A DNA stretch of 51,338 nt from Nostoc sp. CHAB 5844 (GCF_020829595.1 NZ_JAIVFW010000057.1:1-51338), one strand, 5' to 3'. Counted from the first letter of the stretch, positions 26,641 through 36,085 are shown. Notes: a model not told the origin generated them from the letters alone. Numbers and translations: made by a program.

Positions 26641-29600
26641 TTAATAGAACTTTTTCTTCCACATATCAAACTGTATTAACATGGGTTTTACCCAACGCCA
26701 ATCTAAAATGTCGTGCAGTAGGGTATAAAAACAAGGGATGATAAAAAGTGTCAGCGTTGTTGCGATCGCCATCCCAAAGAAAACTACAATTCCTAAAGGC
26801 TGCAAGAACTCAGAACCTTCACCAATACCTAATGCTAAAGGAAACAGTCCCAGGATTGTGGTAACTGTAGTCATTATAATTGGACGCAGGCGTTGCGGTG
26901 CAGCTTTTAAGATGGCAATGTGGCGATTACAACCTTCCTCTTGTTGAATTTGGTTGGCAAGTTCTACCATCAAAATTCCGGCGTTGACTACAATCCCTAC
27001 CAGTAGCACTGCACCGACAATTACAGTTGCACCAATCGCTGTTTGGGTAACATAAAGTCCAAAAATTCCTCCAGCTAAGGCTAGGGGTACGGTAAACATA
27101 ATCACCAACGGATCAATTAGTGAATTGTATTGTACAGCCATGACTACGAAGATTAAGAACGTTGCTAACGCTCCCAAAACTTTCAACGCATTCTGAATCT
27201 GCTGATTAGATTCTTGGGCAGAACTAGGCAAAATGGAAACGCCATCAGGTAACTGCACGTCTTTCAGTACTTCTTGAACTTCTGTCAAAGCTGCACCAAG
27301 ACTTGCTCCCTCGCTGAGATTACCTGCAATAATAAATACTTGGCGTTGGTTAATTCGCTGGATTTCCCCAGGTGCTTGACCTTCTTCAATCCGAGCTACA
27401 TCCAAAAGGCGGACTAGTTGGTTGTTAGTTGTGAATAGCGGCAATGTATCTAATTGGGAAGGACGCTGGATGTCTTCTTCATTTAGCTGGACTCTGACAT
27501 CTACTAAACGATTACCGCGTTGAATTTGTGTGGGAACTGAGCCTTCAATAGCTGTCTGGATGGTTCTACCAATTTCTTGCGTTGTCAGCCCCAAAGCGGA
27601 AACTCGTTCCCAGTCGGGACGAATTTGGATTTCTGATTGTGTGGGATCGGCATTTGGTCGAAATCTTGCTAATTTTGCTTTTTCCGTAAGCGCTTGCAGC
27701 ACTTCGTTACCGGCTTGTTCTAAAGCTTGGGGATTTTCGCCTTGCAGGATAACGTCAACTTCTGAACCTTGGGCTGGGGTATTAGTTAAGATTAAACCAC
27801 GCACTTGCCCAGGACTGAGACGTAACAAAATTCCTGCCAAGTTTAGTTTGTTAAATTCCTGATTAATCTTCTGCACGTATTTCTCAACATCTTGCCCTGG
27901 TTTGAGAGTGATGGTGCTGCTGGCACGTAATGGATTTTCTGTGGTGTTAGTGCCGAACAAAGAGCCTCCCACTGTTGTAAATGTATAATCGGTTTCTGGC
28001 TGCTTCAGCAAAATGTCATCGACAATTTGCATAACTTTTTGAGAAGTTGCTAAAGGTGTACCAGGGGGGAATTGGACTCTTAAGTTGGCTTGTCCGGTGT
28101 TAATACGTGGCAGAATTTCTTGCGGAATTTGACCAACCATAAACAAGCTGCTACCGCCTAAAATCAGCAAAGCCGCAGAAATTACTAGCAGACGATGGCG
28201 GAGAACTTTTGTGAGAAAGTTGCCGTATCCTCGTGTGACATCTTCAAAGCGGCGATTAAACTGTTGTAGTAGCCAAAACTCTCTAATGCGACTAGACCAA
28301 GGTATTCCCAGTAGTCGAGAAGTTAGCATTGGCACTATTGTGACTGCCACAATCAGAGAGGCTGCTACTGCAAAGGCAATTGTGAGAATTAGTTCGTTAA
28401 ATAGTAAGGCGATAAAGCCGCCAATTAATAAAAATGGCACAACAGAAACTAAGTTGGCAGCTGTCGCAGCAACTAAAGCAGATTCTACTTCTTGGGAAGA
28501 AGCGATCGCAGTTTCAATAAAGAATTTGGGTTTACGCCGTCTTTTTGTTGGTTGCTGATTAGGTGTCAACCCAGCTTTTTCGGAAATGTTCTCTAAGATG
28601 ACAACTGAGGTATCAATTGCTTGACCAATGCCTAGAGTCAAGCCTGCCAAACTAAACACATTCAAGGTTAAACCAAACAGCTTCATTAAAGCGATCGCTG
28701 CTAAAGTACACAGGGGAATCGCTAAACTGATAATTAATGTTTGTCTGAGTGAGCCTAAAAATAACAGTACGGCAGCTGCTGCCAACAATGCCCCAGAAAT
28801 GGCGGAAAAGGTAACGTCATTTAATGAGTTCCGGATGAAGCGGGATTCATCTGAGGTGGCTGTCAAAATCATATCCTCTGGAATTAAGCCAGAAGCACGC
28901 AATTGTTCAATCCTTTTTTTCACCCCATCCACCACCGTAATTGTGTTGGCATCAGGTTGTTTTTGAACTGATACTTTTACAGAGGGCTGACGGTTGAGGT
29001 AAACAAATACTCGCTGGTTTTCTGTGCCATCTATCACTTCAGCAAAGTCTCGTAAATAAATGCGACGAGGAGGAATAGTAGAGGTAGCAGCACCGGAAGT
29101 AGGAGAGGATACTTCAAAGGAAAGATTCTCGATTTCGTTGGCGTTTCGGAAACGCCCTATGGTACGGGTTAAAGGTTCAGCATTCTGCCCTAAAATTCGA
29201 CCGCCAGAAATATCTTGGTTACGGGCTGTTAGTTCATCAAGTACATTGTTTAATCCCACACCCAACGCTTGCAAACGGCTTAAATCTACAAGCACCCGTA
29301 CTTCCTCTTCTGCACCACCAGCGACATCAACAGCGGCAACTCCTGGTGCCACACTCAATTCCCGGCCTAACTCTTCATCCGCAAAGACACGCAATTCTTC
29401 ACCTTGTAGCGAGGATGAAGTCAAAGCCAATTCGTAAATTGGCAATTGCGAGGGGTCAACTTTAAATATCCGTGGCTCCTCAATTGTATCTGGCAGCCGA
29501 CTCCGACCCCGGTTAAAAGCAGCGGTGGCATCATTTAAAGCTTGGTCAATATCTCCACCTGGTTGGAAAAATAAATCTACACTGATCTGTCCCTCACGAG

Positions 29601-29877
29601 TTTGGGAAAAAACCTGTACTACACCTTCAGTCGCAGAAAAAGCCTCTTCCAAAGGCTTAGTTATTTCATCAACCGCTACTTCTGGAGAAATTCCTGGGGC
29701 TTCTATCCGTACACCAATCCGGGGATATGTAATTGAGGGTAGCAAATCTACTGGCAAACTTGTTAAAGCAAATACACCCAAAACGACCACTGCCAAGGTG
29801 AGCATGAGTGTACCGATGTGTTGGCGGATTGAGATGGCACTGATACTGAGTCCACCATTGTTTTTAGCCTGCTGCAT
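26641..29877 (-). CDS. RND efflux pump inner-membrane transporter (HAE1/AcrB-like)
   Basis: 1078 aa. Twelve-TM layout with N-terminal TM1 (IGTLMLTLAVVVLGVFALTSLPVDLLPSI), two large periplasmic loops containing the porter and docking domains, and TM bundles with SLAGLTLGIGQAIDTSVVILENI and AVLLVGIVVNAGILMVELANQ. N-terminal YPRIGVRIEAPGISPEVAVDEITKPLEEA is the standard HAE1 beginning. At the TM4 proton-relay position, where AcrB has Asp-Asp, there is D-T; the TM10 Lys of AcrB is Asn. The substrate cannot be inferred. The gene follows its adaptor by 50 bases on the same strand; no TolC-like gene is in the window. Confidence 0.94.
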   Translation of the reverse strand: MQQAKNNGGLSISAISIRQHIGTLMLTLAVVVLGVFALTSLPVDLLPSITYPRIGVRIEAPGISPEVAVDEITKPLEEAFSATEGVVQVFSQTREGQISVDLFFQPGGDIDQALNDATAAFNRGRSRLPDTIEEPRIFKVDPSQLPIYELALTSSSLQGEELRVFADEELGRELSVAPGVAAVDVAGGAEEEVRVLVDLSRLQALGVGLNNVLDELTARNQDISGGRILGQNAEPLTRTIGRFRNANEIENLSFEVSSPTSGAATSTIPPRRIYLRDFAEVIDGTENQRVFVYLNRQPSVKVSVQKQPDANTITVVDGVKKRIEQLRASGLIPEDMILTATSDESRFIRNSLNDVTFSAISGALLAAAAVLLFLGSLRQTLIISLAIPLCTLAAIALMKLFGLTLNVFSLAGLTLGIGQAIDTSVVILENISEKAGLTPNQQPTKRRRKPKFFIETAIASSQEVESALVAATAANLVSVVPFLLIGGFIALLFNELILTIAFAVAASLIVAVTIVPMLTSRLLGIPWSSRIREFWLLQQFNRRFEDVTRGYGNFLTKVLRHRLLVISAALLILGGSSLFMVGQIPQEILPRINTGQANLRVQFPPGTPLATSQKVMQIVDDILLKQPETDYTFTTVGGSLFGTNTTENPLRASSTITLKPGQDVEKYVQKINQEFNKLNLAGILLRLSPGQVRGLILTNTPAQGSEVDVILQGENPQALEQAGNEVLQALTEKAKLARFRPNADPTQSEIQIRPDWERVSALGLTTQEIGRTIQTAIEGSVPTQIQRGNRLVDVRVQLNEEDIQRPSQLDTLPLFTTNNQLVRLLDVARIEEGQAPGEIQRINQRQVFIIAGNLSEGASLGAALTEVQEVLKDVQLPDGVSILPSSAQESNQQIQNALKVLGALATFLIFVVMAVQYNSLIDPLVIMFTVPLALAGGIFGLYVTQTAIGATVIVGAVLLVGIVVNAGILMVELANQIQQEEGCNRHIAILKAAPQRLRPIIMTTVTTILGLFPLALGIGEGSEFLQPLGIVVFFGMAIATTLTLFIIPCFYTLLHDILDWRWVKPMLIQFDMWKKKFY

Positions 29878-29927
29878 TACTGTCGCTACGCTCCGATTGA
29901 TAATTGCAAAATTAGAAATTTAATCAA

Positions 29928-31289
29928 TTATTTGGAATTTTTAGTTTCAGGAATTTTAGAGGTTGACTCTACTGTTTCTGACAGTATCGAAAGTCTTACA
30001 GCAGAACCATCTTTTAGTGGTTTGCCACTGCGAACTACGTAGCGCTCTCCTGGTTGCAACCCAGATAAAATTTCTACTTTGCCATCAGCTTTTTTTCCCA
30101 GGGTGACGGTACGCGTTGCTACTTTTGGCTGTTCTTGTGTGTCTGTGACTACAAACATGGTGTCATTTGCCTCATTGGGCTGATTATTCGCTGTCTCAGA
30201 TGGAGAAGACTGTCTGCCTGGGGCTTGTTTTTGAATAGCGGTTTGCGAGACTACGACTCGCGGTGCTGTCTGTTGTGCAAAATTAACTCTGGCTAATAGT
30301 CCGCTACCGATGTTGCTGTCTCTGTTGGGAACTTCTACTTCTACTGGTATCAGGCGAGCGGTAGCATCGGCGGCTGGAGATATGCGTATGACTCTGCCAA
30401 TTAATGTTTTTTGCGGAAAGGCATCTAAGCGCACTTGTACAGATTGCCCCAGTCTGATTTTTGCCAGTTCCAACTCAGAAACTTGCGCTACGACTTTTAC
30501 ACGGCTGAAGTCACCAATTTGCAGAACTTCGCTGCCTGCTTGCAAAAGATTGCCTGGTTCTGTATCTTTGCCTGTGACTACGCCATTAATCGGAGAAAAT
30601 AGTCTTGAGTAGGAACGTCGTTCTTTAGCTTGGGCGACTACTGCTTGTTGTGCTAAGACTCTACCTTGAGCTGCGGCGACGGCTTGCTGTTCTGTGCGGA
30701 CTTGCTCAGTCGCAGCTCTTAAAGCTTGAGCGGCTGTTTGTGCCTGAGTCCGTGCTTGTTCAGCAGTTTGTTGAGCGATCGCACCTTGTCTGTATAATTG
30801 CTGTTGTCTTTGTGAGTCGGCTTGCGCTTGCACTAGTTGTAACCGCAGTCTTTCAACTTCCGCACGAGCATTACTCACCTGGGTTGCGGCTCTTGCTACT
30901 TCCGATTTCTGGGCTGCTAATTCTGCTTCGGCTTGTTTTAATTCGGTTAGCAGCAAAGCATCATCTAACTGCCCGATGTTCTGCCCTTGCTTGACAATAC
31001 TGCCTACGTCTACGTTTAAAGATAACAACCTGGCTTCTACTTGCGATCGCAGCGATACAGTGCGATAAGGTATGGTTGTACCCATATACTCTAGTGGTTT
31101 TTCTAGTGTACCTGTGCGGGCGATCGCTACATCTACAGGTGTTGCACCACCACGTTCTCTACCTCCACGTTGCGATTGTGCTTCGGCTGCTTCTTTCGGT
31201 AGAGAGGCACAACTAGCCGATAGTAATCCTGTGCTTAATAAGCAAGCAAATAATGATATTACTTTCAATGATTGCTTATGGGAAAACAT
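29928..31289 (-). CDS. RND efflux periplasmic adaptor lipoprotein (MFP/HlyD family)
   Basis: 453 aa from the ATG at 31289 (MFSHKQSLKVISLF), which starts directly at a lipoprotein signal (LLSTGLLSASC). The frame is open to an ATG at 31385 that would add 32 polar residues; both starts follow a similar ACGCAAAAA(A)TC stretch, so the longer form cannot be excluded. Order: barrel-sandwich half (EYMGTTIPYRTVSLRSQVEARL), a long helical hairpin rich in Ala/Gln/Glu, the second lipoyl half (RLFSPINGVVTGKDTEPGNLLQAGSEVLQIGD), beta-barrel and membrane-proximal domains (KADGKVEILSGLQPGERYVVRSG). It bridges the transporter and an outer-membrane channel. Confidence 0.92.
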   Translation of the reverse strand: MFSHKQSLKVISLFACLLSTGLLSASCASLPKEAAEAQSQRGGRERGGATPVDVAIARTGTLEKPLEYMGTTIPYRTVSLRSQVEARLLSLNVDVGSIVKQGQNIGQLDDALLLTELKQAEAELAAQKSEVARAATQVSNARAEVERLRLQLVQAQADSQRQQQLYRQGAIAQQTAEQARTQAQTAAQALRAATEQVRTEQQAVAAAQGRVLAQQAVVAQAKERRSYSRLFSPINGVVTGKDTEPGNLLQAGSEVLQIGDFSRVKVVAQVSELELAKIRLGQSVQVRLDAFPQKTLIGRVIRISPAADATARLIPVEVEVPNRDSNIGSGLLARVNFAQQTAPRVVVSQTAIQKQAPGRQSSPSETANNQPNEANDTMFVVTDTQEQPKVATRTVTLGKKADGKVEILSGLQPGERYVVRSGKPLKDGSAVRLSILSETVESTSKIPETKNSK

Positions 31290-31385
31290 GATTTTTTGCG
31301 TTTGTTTTCCTGTGTCAATCTTGGCGATTAAATCTAACTGGCTATTCATCACTTGGATTGGAGCTATGTAGGTTTGCTGTTTCAT

Positions 31386-31922
31386 CGATTTTTGCGTTTA
31401 TTGTTCTTTTAAAATCATTTATTTCGCTTATATAAAAATTTTTTCAAAAATCACAGCTTTTTACTCCCAAGTAATTTTGTATATATGTCTATAGCTAGAT
31501 TAAGTGGTAATAAGTAAATATTTTATAAAATTTATTGGTATCAAAAGTTACGATTTCTCCAAAAAAGTCAAAAAAAATACAGCTACTCGCTGTTTCAGAA
31601 GTAGAATCTTTTTTTACTTTTAATGCAATAAAGTTTGTAATGTATTTCTCTCACTCATCTTGGCTGTGGTTCAAGATGTGAGACTTATATAAAATCAAAT
31701 TTAGGACTAATTTTTGCCCTGATTTTAGCGTTAATACGCTTAAAATGATGATATTTAGTTTTACTAAGTATACATAATATATACTAGCAAAGATACTATG
31801 AAAGTAATCTGTAATTCTCAGTATTTATGAGATATATTAAAAAATCTAAACCGTAATTGTCTTTTGTCACCCTGTAGTATATGTACAAACACTATTTTTA
31901 GGATAGGCGAGGACAATAACAC
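31386..31922. promoter_or_regulatory. 537-base divergent intergenic region (RND operon / bilin lyase)
   Basis: Strongly AT-rich with no ORF of interest. It must contain promoters for both flanking genes. No operator-like inverted repeat was identified with confidence. Confidence 0.5.
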
Positions 31923-32474
31923 GTGACATCACCGCTAAGACTGACTCAGACTGCTAACGAAGCAGAAATTACAGAATTTTTCCGAAAATCCGCTGGTGAG
32001 TGGCGCTCGGAAAGACGTTATTATACCCTGCCAGAGGGTGAAACTAAGGAAATAGTGAGTCTGATCACCATTCGGTTTTTAGAAAAAGGATGCGCCCAAT
32101 TGCAAAAGTTGGCGCAGTTACACAATTTACCTAATACAGCTACTTTAATTTGTGGTGCGGAAGTACTATGGAATAGTACTGATATACTAAAAAATAGACA
32201 AGATTCTCAAGGTTCTACATTATTTGGTGCATTAGGAAATATTTTGTACCGCGATCGCGGTTTTGCGACATCCAAACCAATCACCGCAGAGTATTATTTT
32301 CCTAATGCTGAAACTCTGTGTTTGCGAACTGAGTACAAAGGTTCAGTTTTTGAGGAAGAATTAAAGTTTATTGGAAACAAATATCGCACCAGACAAACAA
32401 TTATCTCTCGCGCTGGAGAGCAGTTGATGATTGGTCAATATCTGGAAAAGCGAATTGAGAATCTTGATGTATAG
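31923..32474 (+). CDS. CpcS/CpeS-family phycobiliprotein chromophore lyase
   Basis: 183 aa from GTG at 31923 with GGCGAGGA as ribosome site. The family hallmark is early: ITEFFRKSAGEWRSERRYYTL, like the [EI]-F-F-x-x-S-x-G-x-W-x-S-x-R start of CpcS/CpeS. Next come TIRFLEKG, then the central G-x-x-V-L-W-like GAEVLWNS, and a barrel-closing YKGSVFEEELKFIGNKYRTRQTII. The lipocalin-like barrel attaches bilins such as phycocyanobilin to cysteines of phycobiliproteins. Which subgroup (S, U, V) cannot be fixed by eye. Isolated from other phycobilisome genes. Confidence 0.85.
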   Translation: MTSPLRLTQTANEAEITEFFRKSAGEWRSERRYYTLPEGETKEIVSLITIRFLEKGCAQLQKLAQLHNLPNTATLICGAEVLWNSTDILKNRQDSQGSTLFGALGNILYRDRGFATSKPITAEYYFPNAETLCLRTEYKGSVFEEELKFIGNKYRTRQTIISRAGEQLMIGQYLEKRIENLDV

Positions 32475-32639
32475 TTTGCTATACCAGCCTGAATAGGCTT
32501 AGACAAGACACTGCTGAAGAAAGTCTTGTTATAAAATGAAGTAGGGTGGTTAGGGGAAGAAAAGGAAATAGAAAAGCAACACAAACCGCTCATAAGAAAA
32601 ATTCTTGTCATAACTAAGGCTATATTATGGGAGATAAAT

Positions 32640-32777
32640 AAAATCAAAGACAACAAAGTTGCCGAATTTCAACCAACCCTTGCAAATTTACAAAAATATC
32701 TTGACAGTTCATCAGGTTGGTATGGCGATGATTTTGAAGAATGTTTAGAATTTATAAACAATATAAGACGTAATTGA
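32640..32777 (+). pseudogene. remnant of a small antitoxin-like gene
   Basis: In-frame text ends KVAEFQPTLANLQKYLDSSS, then GWYGDDFEECLEFINNIR and stops at 32775-32777. No ATG/GTG/TTG start is available at the expected place in this frame (ATA codons instead). I recognise SGWYGDDFEECL as part of a short protein that in Nostocales usually sits just before a PIN-domain toxin; the PIN start follows here. Loss of the start suggests decay. The antitoxin role is inferred from context. Confidence 0.5.
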
Positions 32778-32784
32778 GGTTGGA

Positions 32785-32892
32785 GTGTATTTAATAGATA
32801 CGAATCATTGCAGCTACATAATTAATAGAGATGAGCAAGTAATACAAAAAATAGCCAGCCTCAATGAATCAACCAAATTAGCCATCAATTAG
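32785..32892 (+). pseudogene. truncated PIN-domain toxin (VapC-like) N-terminus
   Basis: GTG at 32785 opens VYLIDTNHCSYIINRDEQVI, the typical VapC beginning (Y-L-[IL]-D-T-N with the first catalytic Asp). The frame ends after 35 residues at TAG 32890-32892, while full PIN toxins are about 130 aa. The start lies 7 bases after the stop of the antitoxin-like remnant, the normal toxin-antitoxin spacing. A broken module is the best reading. Confidence 0.65.
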
Positions 32893-32981
32893 AATGTTGG
32901 AAATAAAAATAAAAGTTATATTTATTAATCTTTGCTTGTAATTTTAAATAAAACAAAATTATCTTTCTCAAAAGAATGATA

Positions 32982-33014
32982 AGTTGGGTTTCCTTGCGTC
33001 AACCCAACCTACTA
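32982..33014. repeat. dispersed GGTTGGGTT...AACCCAACC palindromic repeat (short copy)
   Basis: AAGTTGGGTTTCCTTGCG is followed by TCAACCCAACCTACT, an inverted repeat around a short loop. Longer copies occur at 39059-39132 and 48665-48783. Confidence 0.7.
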
Positions 33015-33027
33015 TCTGAATTTTGCT

Positions 33028-33243
33028 TTAACCCACAACTTGCCACCAACCGAAAGCTGGGCCGATAAAACGAATAGTTACCCAAGCAGCAGCCATAGTA
33101 CCAATTCCAATCCAGGCTCCGCGAGTAGTCCAAGTTACAAATAATTCGGATTGGCGTTTGGTGATGGGAAGCCAAGACAATATCTGCTCTTCTTGTCCGT
33201 ATTTTTCTCCCAGTGTTTCTTTGCGACGTTTTGCTTCACCCAT
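33028..33243 (-). CDS. DUF2839 family small membrane protein
   Basis: 71 aa from ATG at 33243; an ATG three codons upstream is possible. MGEAKRRKETLGEKYGQEE is the basic N-terminal signature of DUF2839, a cyanobacterial family. A single membrane span follows (GAWIGIGTMAAAWVTIRFIGPAFGWW). Function unknown. Confidence 0.8.
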   Translation of the reverse strand: MGEAKRRKETLGEKYGQEEQILSWLPITKRQSELFVTWTTRGAWIGIGTMAAAWVTIRFIGPAFGWWQVVG

Positions 33244-33356
33244 AATTAGCAATTCAAAATTTCAATTAGTTTGTGTTTTAGTCAAAATGTGCGAACAAGC
33301 TGATAATAGCGTTTGCTAAGAGGCGATCGCTATCCGTTGACAAAATGTAAATAGTT

Positions 33357-33402
33357 ATTTGTCATTTGTCATTTGTCATTTGTCAAATTTTTGACTGTTG
33401 AC
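33357..33402. repeat. STRR cluster (TTGTCAT heptamer, ~4 copies)
   Basis: TTTGTCATTTGTCATTTGTC continues for about four perfect 7-base units, then TTTTTGACTGTTGACTT. It fills the space between the DUF2839 gene and the helicase-like gene. Confidence 0.85.
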
Positions 33403-34959
33403 TTAAGCAGAATTTTCTTTATCCGGGTTGGAGAATAAACTGGGATCTAGGTAGTTAATGCGTGCCAGGGGACTAAGCGCCGACAGGATTTGTGAGCCAT
33501 AGCTACGATGAACAACTCGACTATCGAGCAAAGCGACTACACCTTGATTTTCTCTTACAGGGGCGATCGCTCGTTGCAATTCATTCAAAGCGGCTGGTAG
33601 TAAGTATAGACGGAACCAGTCTTGATGCGATCGCTTATAGTGAGCTACTCTACCAGCCACCAGCGGATTTTCCAAAGATGGCAGAGGTAAAGTCGCAATA
33701 ATTAATAAATGGGGTGCAGGTAAAACATTTTGATGTTCTCGCCAATATTCCCAACCACTAATCAAAATCCCATTTTCATCTAAACAGGTTTTTTCCACCT
33801 GCACCCGCGAACCAAACTCTGAGGCCAAAATTGCTCCTACTTGCGCCTTGAGTGGTACATCTCCCACTAAAACAACTGTTAATCCTGGTGCTGTCGCACT
33901 CAGACATAGCAGCGTGCGAACTTTGTGAATAAAGGCTGGTTGAAATTCTGGTGTATTAGGTAAGGGTAACTGATGAGGTACATACAGTTGAATCGCTTCG
34001 GCTTGACTATCTGAGGAGAATTTGAGGCAAGTTAAATCATCCAACCCTAAACGCTGACGAAATACAGGCGCTTCAGTTTCTGGTTCTAAAGCACTACCGA
34101 TTAAGACTACTGGCTGTCGTTGCCAAATTGGCGAAAGTATCTCGCTGATTTCAATTGGGGCGTAATGCAAAGAAAATAAACCTTGGCGGCGAGCAATAGT
34201 TGTCCAAAAAAGATGAGGTGGGTGATTTACAAGAGAATTTTCATTAATGTATTGAAATTGCTGCCAGAAATTTTTCCACACATCAGGAATAGTCTCTAGC
34301 TCTAATTCAGCAAAAAGACGATTAATAATTTCTGCTTCTGGCTGGGAGATGAGATAGCACTCATAAGGATTAGCTGGGTGCTGGAATACTTCTTTTGTTA
34401 ATTGTGTTCTAGCAGAAAGAATTGCTTCAACTTGGTGAGGACAAGCCAGCATGAGTTCTTCCCAGTCTTGAGGTTGCACATCTTGAATTAGCTGATGCCA
34501 TACCCAATCTTCTAAATCATCTACACCATCAATAATTGTCGGAATGCCTGGCGGAAAAGTATCAGAGGATGTTAACTGCCTTTTTAACCAAGCTTCTGGG
34601 GAAGTTAGGAGTAGCCCTTGGAAATCGGAATAAGGCCAAGCATCGCCTGTCCTGATTGGTTTTTTAACTTGTAACCACTGTTGTAAGCGGGGAATTTCTA
34701 CTTGTAATAGACGTTGTTGCACAATTTCTGGAGCAACAATAATAACAGGTCCATGCCACATCAATGCCGATGCGACAAAGCTAGTGCGATATCGCCCTTG
34801 ATAGCCACAAGCTGCCCCTACCTGAATTAAGGCACTACGTCCTAGACGCAAGGCGCGTGCTACCAACCTTGCCATCGTCAAATGATGAGGCCAGGAAGGA
34901 AACCCCGCCTGCGATCGCAGGAAGTTATGTAGTGACAAATGAACTTCTGCCTCAATCAC
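33403..34959 (-). CDS. degenerate DinG/Rad3-like helicase
   Basis: 518 aa. N-terminal HNFLRSQAGFPSWPHHLTMARLVARALRLG and C-terminal APVRENQGVVALLDSRVVHRSYGSQILSALSP match the ends of cyanobacterial DinG-type helicases; the latter is motif VI-like (LD-x-R-x-x-x-x-x-Y-G-x-x-[FI]-L-x-[AS]-L). The ATPase motifs look dead: the Walker A position reads GAACGYQGRYRTS without GKT/GKS, and the DEAH-box position reads IIDGVDDL. It is shorter than active DinG (about 640-700 aa) and the iron-sulfur cysteines are not evident. The frame is long and undisturbed, so it is selected as an intact protein, perhaps a DNA-binding relative. Confidence 0.72.
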   Translation of the reverse strand: MIEAEVHLSLHNFLRSQAGFPSWPHHLTMARLVARALRLGRSALIQVGAACGYQGRYRTSFVASALMWHGPVIIVAPEIVQQRLLQVEIPRLQQWLQVKKPIRTGDAWPYSDFQGLLLTSPEAWLKRQLTSSDTFPPGIPTIIDGVDDLEDWVWHQLIQDVQPQDWEELMLACPHQVEAILSARTQLTKEVFQHPANPYECYLISQPEAEIINRLFAELELETIPDVWKNFWQQFQYINENSLVNHPPHLFWTTIARRQGLFSLHYAPIEISEILSPIWQRQPVVLIGSALEPETEAPVFRQRLGLDDLTCLKFSSDSQAEAIQLYVPHQLPLPNTPEFQPAFIHKVRTLLCLSATAPGLTVVLVGDVPLKAQVGAILASEFGSRVQVEKTCLDENGILISGWEYWREHQNVLPAPHLLIIATLPLPSLENPLVAGRVAHYKRSHQDWFRLYLLPAALNELQRAIAPVRENQGVVALLDSRVVHRSYGSQILSALSPLARINYLDPSLFSNPDKENSA

Positions 34960-35011
34960 ACGTTTTTAATCCCATACAAAGTGATTTTTACTTCCATTAG
35001 CCCCATTTCTA

Positions 35012-35086
35012 TTATGTTGTCATTTGTCCTTTGTCAATTACGAATGACAAATGACCAATGACTAATAACCATTGACTCATTACCTT
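35012..35086. repeat. fold-back STRR cluster before the M48 gene
   Basis: GTCATTTGTCCTTTGTCAATTACG versus GAATGACAAATGACCAATGACTAAT: heptamer repeats in opposite orientation in the divergent gap between the helicase-like gene and the peptidase, immediately upstream of the peptidase start. Confidence 0.65.
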
Positions 35087-35091
35087 AACCT

Positions 35092-36054
35092 ATGCCAACT
35101 TACAAAGGAATTGCCAGCGAAGCCTTCAGACATCCACTTGATCGCCAAGCTGAACAAGCTTTACGCAATTTACCAGGATTTGATTTAATTGCCCGTAAAT
35201 TTATGGAATTTGTCTACGAACGCCCGCAGTTAGTCTATCTAATGGGTAACACCATCCAAGTAGGGCCGCGACAATATTCCACTATTTACCAGATATTTCG
35301 GGAATGTGTGCGGGATTTGGACATTTACCCAGAACCTGCACTGTTTGTCTCACAAGATCCCCAAGCAAATAGCTATGCTTTAGGGCAAGAAAATCCTTTC
35401 ATTGTCATAAATACAGGCATACTAGACTTGCTGGAGGAAGTCGAAATTAGGGCGGTGTTAGCCCATGAACTGGGGCATATTAAATGTGGTCATACTATTT
35501 TAATTCAAATGGCGATGTGGGCGATGAGTGCTGCTTCTGCTCTAGGTGAATTAACCTTTGGCATTGGTAATTTCGTTACACAAGCCTTGATATACGCCTT
35601 TTTTGAATGGCGACGAAAAGCTGAGTTAAGCGCAGATCGTGCCGCATTGTTAGTAATTGATGACTTAAATCCTGTAATGTCTTCAATGATGAAGGTATCT
35701 GGCGGAAGTAGCAAATATGCCCACGAGTGTAGTTTACAAGAATTTATCCGCCAGTCAGAAAATTATCAAGCATTAGACCAAGATGGGCTGAATCAAATAT
35801 ATAAATTATTGATATACAATGGCGCTCAGGGTATGATGTTGAGTCATCCTTTTGCTGTGGAACGCCTACGTTATTTAAGGGAGTGGGCAGTATCAGAAGA
35901 ATACCAGCAAATTCGCCGAGGAAATTATCAGCGATCGCCCTCTGTTGGTGCAGTAAATGTTGCAGCAGAAACATCCGCAAGTGAAGCAGAAAATTTACGT
36001 CAGCAAATTGAAGAATTACAACAAGAAATAAATAGAATGAAAAGACCTCAGTAG
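35092..36054 (+). CDS. M48 family zinc metalloprotease
   Basis: 320 aa. Zinc motif HELGH at residues 124-128 (VLAHELGHIKCGHT) and third ligand Glu in RRKAELSADRAALL. A hydrophobic stretch lies between them (MAMWAMSAASALGELTFGIGNF). The N-terminus MPTYKGIASEAFRHPLDRQAEQAL and FALGQENPFIV-like ENPFIVINTGILDLL are typical of the YggG/HtpX-like cyanobacterial subgroup. The C-terminus is a coiled coil (LRQQIEELQQEINRMK). No cleavable signal peptide. Likely a membrane-associated quality-control protease. Confidence 0.92.
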   Translation: MPTYKGIASEAFRHPLDRQAEQALRNLPGFDLIARKFMEFVYERPQLVYLMGNTIQVGPRQYSTIYQIFRECVRDLDIYPEPALFVSQDPQANSYALGQENPFIVINTGILDLLEEVEIRAVLAHELGHIKCGHTILIQMAMWAMSAASALGELTFGIGNFVTQALIYAFFEWRRKAELSADRAALLVIDDLNPVMSSMMKVSGGSSKYAHECSLQEFIRQSENYQALDQDGLNQIYKLLIYNGAQGMMLSHPFAVERLRYLREWAVSEEYQQIRRGNYQRSPSVGAVNVAAETSASEAENLRQQIEELQQEINRMKRPQ

Positions 36055-36056
36055 CT

Positions 36057-36085
36057 TGTAGGGTGGGCATTGTAATACCCACCCG
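36057..36085. terminator. palindrome after the M48 gene
   Basis: GGTGGGCATTGTAATACCCACC forms a stem right after the stop. It is also a common dispersed REP-like repeat in Nostoc relatives. No strong T-run, so termination is tentative. Confidence 0.5.

Noticed and set aside
33357-33402. Possible CRISPR array
   Set aside because: The units are 7 bases with no spacers; this is an STRR cluster. No array or cas gene was seen anywhere in the window.
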